This document shows positions 61,201 through 64,000 of a DNA stretch of 64,000 bases, piece after piece (position 1 is the first letter of the stretch; each line of letters begins with the position of its first letter). The stretch covers positions 18,501 to 82,500 of the forward strand of contig CAJNDS010000677.1 in NCBI GenBank assembly GCA_905221605.1, given 5' to 3'. Under the pieces are notes generated by a model. It made no database searches. It saw only the letters and a program-made list of their open reading frames with translations, and was not told the origin of the DNA. Position numbers and translations under genes: made by a program. The DNA is from Symbiodinium natans (taxonomy: Eukaryota; Sar; Dinophyceae; Suessiales; Symbiodiniaceae).

Positions 61201-61788
61201 CAGGCCCCGATGCGCAGCTGTGGGTTATTTTGGTTTGCAGGGGATTCGTTCACTTGTAAATGATCCCATTCTTGCAGATTGTTGGTTCTGGTGGAGCATT
61301 TGCTGCATTGACCACCTCTGGGCAGCTTGTCACTTGGAAGCAGCAGTGTGCAAAGTCCATCGTCAGTCTGCTCTGGTGATCCACCAATAGTTTCAGTAAG
61401 CATGAAGCGTTCATGGCATGTCATGGCCCTGTGTGCTCATGGTCAACAGAAGGCCAGGTGGCCCCGGCAGAACCCAGCTGCAGCTGTCAGCAGTTTGATT
61501 GAGGTGACATGGGGCCATGAGAGCTTTGGTGGCGTCTCCTTGCCTGCGCTTATGGGCTCGCGTTCGTGTTGCATGAATGGCCGTTGTCGCAGCTGTTGTC
61601 GCATTCTGAAGGACAGTGCCCAAGTTCAAGCACAACTGGGCGGCTGAAGTCGGCTCCTCAGTCCCGCGCGTGGCGAATTGTTGGGAGGATGTCGGAAATG
61701 GGGAGGAATGCATGCCGATTTCACAAAGAAGGACCCAGACAACATTAGCTTTTCAGGTACACCAAGTCCATTTGTTTGTGCTGCCATC
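52254..61788 (+). CDS. Ubiquitin-like plus RCC1-repeat protein (about 21 exons, 3' end open)
   Basis: Predicted adaptor or regulator with a ubiquitin-like N-terminus ([18 protein letters not shown]...[17 protein letters not shown]) and nine RCC1-type repeats. Exons: 52254-52610, 52734-52784, 52882-52932, 53094-53148, 53240-53274, 53603-53640, 53831-53919, 54743-54786, 54885-54930, 55689-55727, 55820-55872, 56115-56192, 56312-56402, 60655-60683, 60833-60883, 60997-61032, 61117-61203, 61278-61328, 61504-61533, 61612-61642, 61757-61788. Joining them restores the repeat pattern each time, for example [40 protein letters not shown] and [13 protein letters not shown] with GAFAA(I/L) between. RCC1 repeats form beta-propellers; HERC-like proteins combine them with ubiquitin functions. 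The first Met is uncertain because CTCCGTAG just after it could be a splice acceptor. The last two exon borders are the least sure, and the gene may continue past 61788. The intron at 56403-60654 holds several tandem arrays. Confidence 0.88.
54380..54565 (+). repeat. Minisatellite ATGTTGGGTGGCAAGCC, four units, intronic
   Basis: ATGTTGGG(T/C)(T/G)GCAAG(C/G)CC recurs at about 54401, 54478, 54512 and 54545 within the intron 53920-54742 of the RCC1 gene, mixed with AAACCCTA-like words. Confidence 0.7.
56473..56513 (+). repeat. (GT)n run
   Basis: GT dinucleotides with TTGTGTG interruptions at the start of the array-filled intron. Confidence 0.9.
56869..58440 (+). repeat. (TTATGTGTTG)n decamer array, preceded by (TTGCG)n
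   Basis: TTGCG pentamers (56874-56953) pass into about 148 copies of a 10-bp TTATGTGTTG unit with rare TTGCTATGTG variants and a few one- or two-base slips. The apparent 550- and 594-codon proteins are artefacts of a period that is not a multiple of three. Confidence 0.98.
58441..58890 (+). repeat. (TTGGGTTGTGYTRTG)n 15-mer array
   Basis: TTGTGTTGTTATGTG units, then TTGGGTTGTGTTATG and finally TTGGGTTGTGCTGTG 15-mers, continuous with the decamer array. Confidence 0.95.
58891..59234 (+). repeat. (GCGGGCGT)n 8-mer array
   Basis: GTGC/GTAC tetramers at the start, then GCGGGCGT octamers with a few irregular units near 59090-59145. Confidence 0.97.
59235..59476 (+). repeat. (TGTCTCTGCG)n decamer array
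   Basis: About 23 units: GGG-type at the start, GCG-type in the middle, five GCC-type units near 59380-59430, then GCG again. Confidence 0.97.
60055..60607 (+). repeat. (GTGTGGGGTG)n decamer array
   Basis: Units of 9-11 bp with GTGTGGAGC, GTGTGGGGT and GTGTGCGGT variants. Lies in the same intron as 56869-59476. Confidence 0.97.
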
Positions 61789-62716
61789 GTGTCCCGTCAA
61801 CGTATGTAAAACAACCGTTCCCGCTCCTAAGCATAGTAAGTATGACAAGGTAATACTGTCGACTCAATGAGCTTATTTGGTGACATGTGACATGTCACAT
61901 ATTTATCACATTTGCGCCTGTCTGCCCGAATGGTGTTTCATTCTGCAATCTTTTCTGTCTGTTGATTTCACAGTCAGATGCTTGTCGCAGCACACATAAA
62001 TCGGTCATGGAAAAAATTCGAACTCAGGACACCAACGGCCGCTGTTTGAGGTCGTCCACCTGATTCATTCCTGAAAGGGCTGCACTGGCCAACGAAGCCG
62101 TGGGCCATGGCCGCAACAAGATGAGAGACTCGAACAGGTTGTTCCACAAACGCAAACATGCTTTGATGTTCAACCGGCGGCAAGTTCCACTTTCTTTGTT
62201 TGTTACCCGACGCCAAACGGTGTGGGCAAATATGGCTGGTAGGTCAATAGCACCCCAGCCATTGTTACCCGTGGCCTGCATTGCTGGATCTCGATCAAAA
62301 GCAGCACGGCCACAACCGAATTGTTTACTTTACGTTATTCACCCTTTTGGCACAGGCATGATAAAGGGCACAGCGTTGTAGAATGCTTGATTGCAATCCT
62401 GCAAAAGCTAAAAGGTGCTCATGCCCGGTTCAGTGCAGGTTGCGAATTTTCTTGTTCTTTGCTTGACAGTCAGCCGCTGCTGAGGTCCTAGGGGTTGAAC
62501 TAGTTTAGTTGAGCTCTGTCTTATCAGCTGATGTAGTCTGTACCGAAAAGCTACGACGCCTCCTCGAACTTCGTTGCCAGGCAGAGAAGGCGTCGCGTGC
62601 CGCTGGGTCGAAGGCTTTTAGTGGCTTGGCCAAAAGAGCAGTAGGCCGTTTAATCCAAATATCTGAGAGAGTTGAGCCACCAACTTCCGGAAGGTAGCTG
62701 CGTCAGAATTTCGCAA
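61789..62716. other. Downstream of the RCC1 exons, nothing recognised
   Basis: No further RCC1 repeat was found by eye, so this is either the 3' end or a long intron. Confidence 0.4.
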
Positions 62717-62793
62717 CATGCTCTCTCTATGTCTCTCTATGTCTCTCTCTGTCTCTCTCTGTCTCTCTCTCTGTCTCTCTCTCTGTCTCTCTC

Positions 62794-62828
<35 letters not shown>
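62717..62828 (+). repeat. (CT)n/(CTCTCTGT)n tract
   Basis: Polypyrimidine with regular GT interruptions. Confidence 0.95.
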
Positions 62829-62830
<2 letters not shown>

Positions 62831-63002
62831 CGCCCAGCGGCAAAGGCCCCGAGTTCAGGGCAACCACCCGGAACATCCATTCAGCTAACAGCGATGAGCA
62901 GCAGCTACCTTCGCGACGGGCGCCAGAAAAACAAGTCGGCGAGAGGCGGAGAAATGCGGAAAGACCGCGGAGAGACACGCAGAGACGCGGAGAGAAGCGG
63001 AG

Positions 63003-63083
63003 AGGCGAGAGAGAGAGAGAGAGAGAGATAAAAAAAATATATATATATACAGAGAGAGGGAGCAAGAGAGAGAGAGAGAGAAC
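63003..63083 (+). repeat. (GA)n with central (TA)n
   Basis: GA run, AAAAAATATATATATATA, then GA again. Confidence 0.95.
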
Positions 63084-64000
63084 CACCCCATGCGAATGAA
63101 GCAGCGACTCCCCTTCACTGCAGATTCCCTTTACATGCGCAGCATGACAAGCCCAAACCTGAGGAAAGACAACGTCTGCTATTGCCTGCTAGCGCGCGTG
63201 AACACTGAAGACCACCAAAGCAACACACACCTCTCACAGCATGTGTTCGTTGTTGGTCAAGCAAACAGCAAAGACTGAGTCTGAACAGCCCTTGACAACG
63301 TTGTCATCGGCAGAAGGCGTCTCATAATTTTCTCTCGTGGCGAAACACGAGCAAGAGCCCGTATTGCACGGCTTCGGCTCCATGCGGACAAGCCTTTGGC
63401 GCTCAAAAGTGGCTCTGGATAGCACCACGAACGCCGCTCGCCCTCGCTGAATTTCTGACCGTCTGGAAGAGGGCGTACAGGTTGGATGCAAAGAAGCCGG
63501 CTGAAAAGATTAACGGCGTCTTCGCTTCGCGCCACAATGCAGCGGAAGTTGACGTGCCGTCGATGTGTGGCAGGTGACGTCAAGGGGGGTCGAAGGAATC
63601 GATGTTCCTCGGCAAAACGCTGGGGTTGAGTAAAACATGCGCCGAGCCTAGCTTGCAGGATTCGTGCAAGATCGTGCAAGTGAGCGCACGGCCAGATCTT
63701 CCGCTGCATCTGACCTTGGAGCAGTGTTCTTCTGTCAGCTATTCAGCCACTGCCATGATTCTTGTATGCCCGCAGCATCACGGTTCGAAGAGAGCAGCGG
63801 CAGGAGATCTTCAAATGTAGCTGAACTGTGCGGAGGTGCTGGTGCGTTATAGAGCACTCCGGGACTCGTAAGCGTGCCTGAAAATTGCAGCGTCATAGGA
63901 TGAACACTTGAAACCTGGATGGTCCCTCATGGTTGAGCCTATGGGCTTTCTAGTTTGGGTATGTTCCTTACATCGAACAGACATCAACCTTTTGGTTCAA
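63084..64000. other. Intergenic to window end, nothing recognised
   Basis: Overlapping minus-strand frames (63709-63257, 63491-63234) and plus-strand frames show no recognisable domain. Confidence 0.4.

Overview
The window looks like nuclear DNA of a dinoflagellate, most likely a Symbiodinium-like alga. The signs are: two intron-rich genes built from very short exons whose introns start with GT, GC or GA and end in AG; a copia-type LTR retrotransposon with dinoflagellate-style extra domains; degenerate TTTAGGG-like telomeric repeats; a degenerate copy of the dinoflagellate spliced leader; and a very large share of simple tandem repeats. No bacterial-style operons, rRNA or convincing tRNA genes were seen. 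All exon models come from reading conserved protein motifs by eye, not from transcripts.

Layout. 1-1.9 kb: decayed copia reverse-transcriptase relic on the minus strand. 2.95-13.13 kb: a complete LTR retrotransposon on the minus strand with 552- and 528-bp LTRs, an AAAAT target duplication, primer-binding site, polypurine tract, gag-protease (broken), an extra GC-rich ORF between protease and integrase, then one long open frame for integrase, RT, RNase H and a C-terminal methyltransferase-like domain. 13-19 kb: gene-poor DNA with weak minisatellites and telomere-like tracts. 19.2-24.9 kb: long AGT, heptamer TTACTAC and ACT arrays, a 922-bp TA-flanked inverted-repeat transposon inside the heptamer array, a G-rich minisatellite, and an unidentified 242-codon ORF. 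25-31 kb: spliced-leader relic, possible LINE fragment, otherwise featureless. 31-36 kb: polypyrimidine, poly-C/poly-G, telomere-like and TATATT arrays.

36.4-41.46 kb (+): catalytic domain of a PP5-type serine/threonine protein phosphatase, readable from the first catalytic exon to the stop codon in 18 exons with every metal-binding motif intact. 41.5-48 kb: mostly intergenic, with a ~385-bp near-perfect palindrome at 45.07-45.45 kb. 48.06-48.76 kb: a 700-bp C-rich tract. 49 kb: possible small two-exon coding segment.

52.25-61.8 kb (+): a gene for a ubiquitin-like domain followed by at least nine RCC1-type repeats, split into about 21 exons of mostly 30-90 nt. One of its introns (56.40-60.65 kb, GC-AG) carries over 3 kb of consecutive tandem arrays. 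Both multi-exon genes lie on the + strand, consistent with dinoflagellate unidirectional gene order. The most notable points are the accessory ORF and methyltransferase-like tail of the retrotransposon, the predominance of GC-AG and GA-AG introns, and the array-filled intron.
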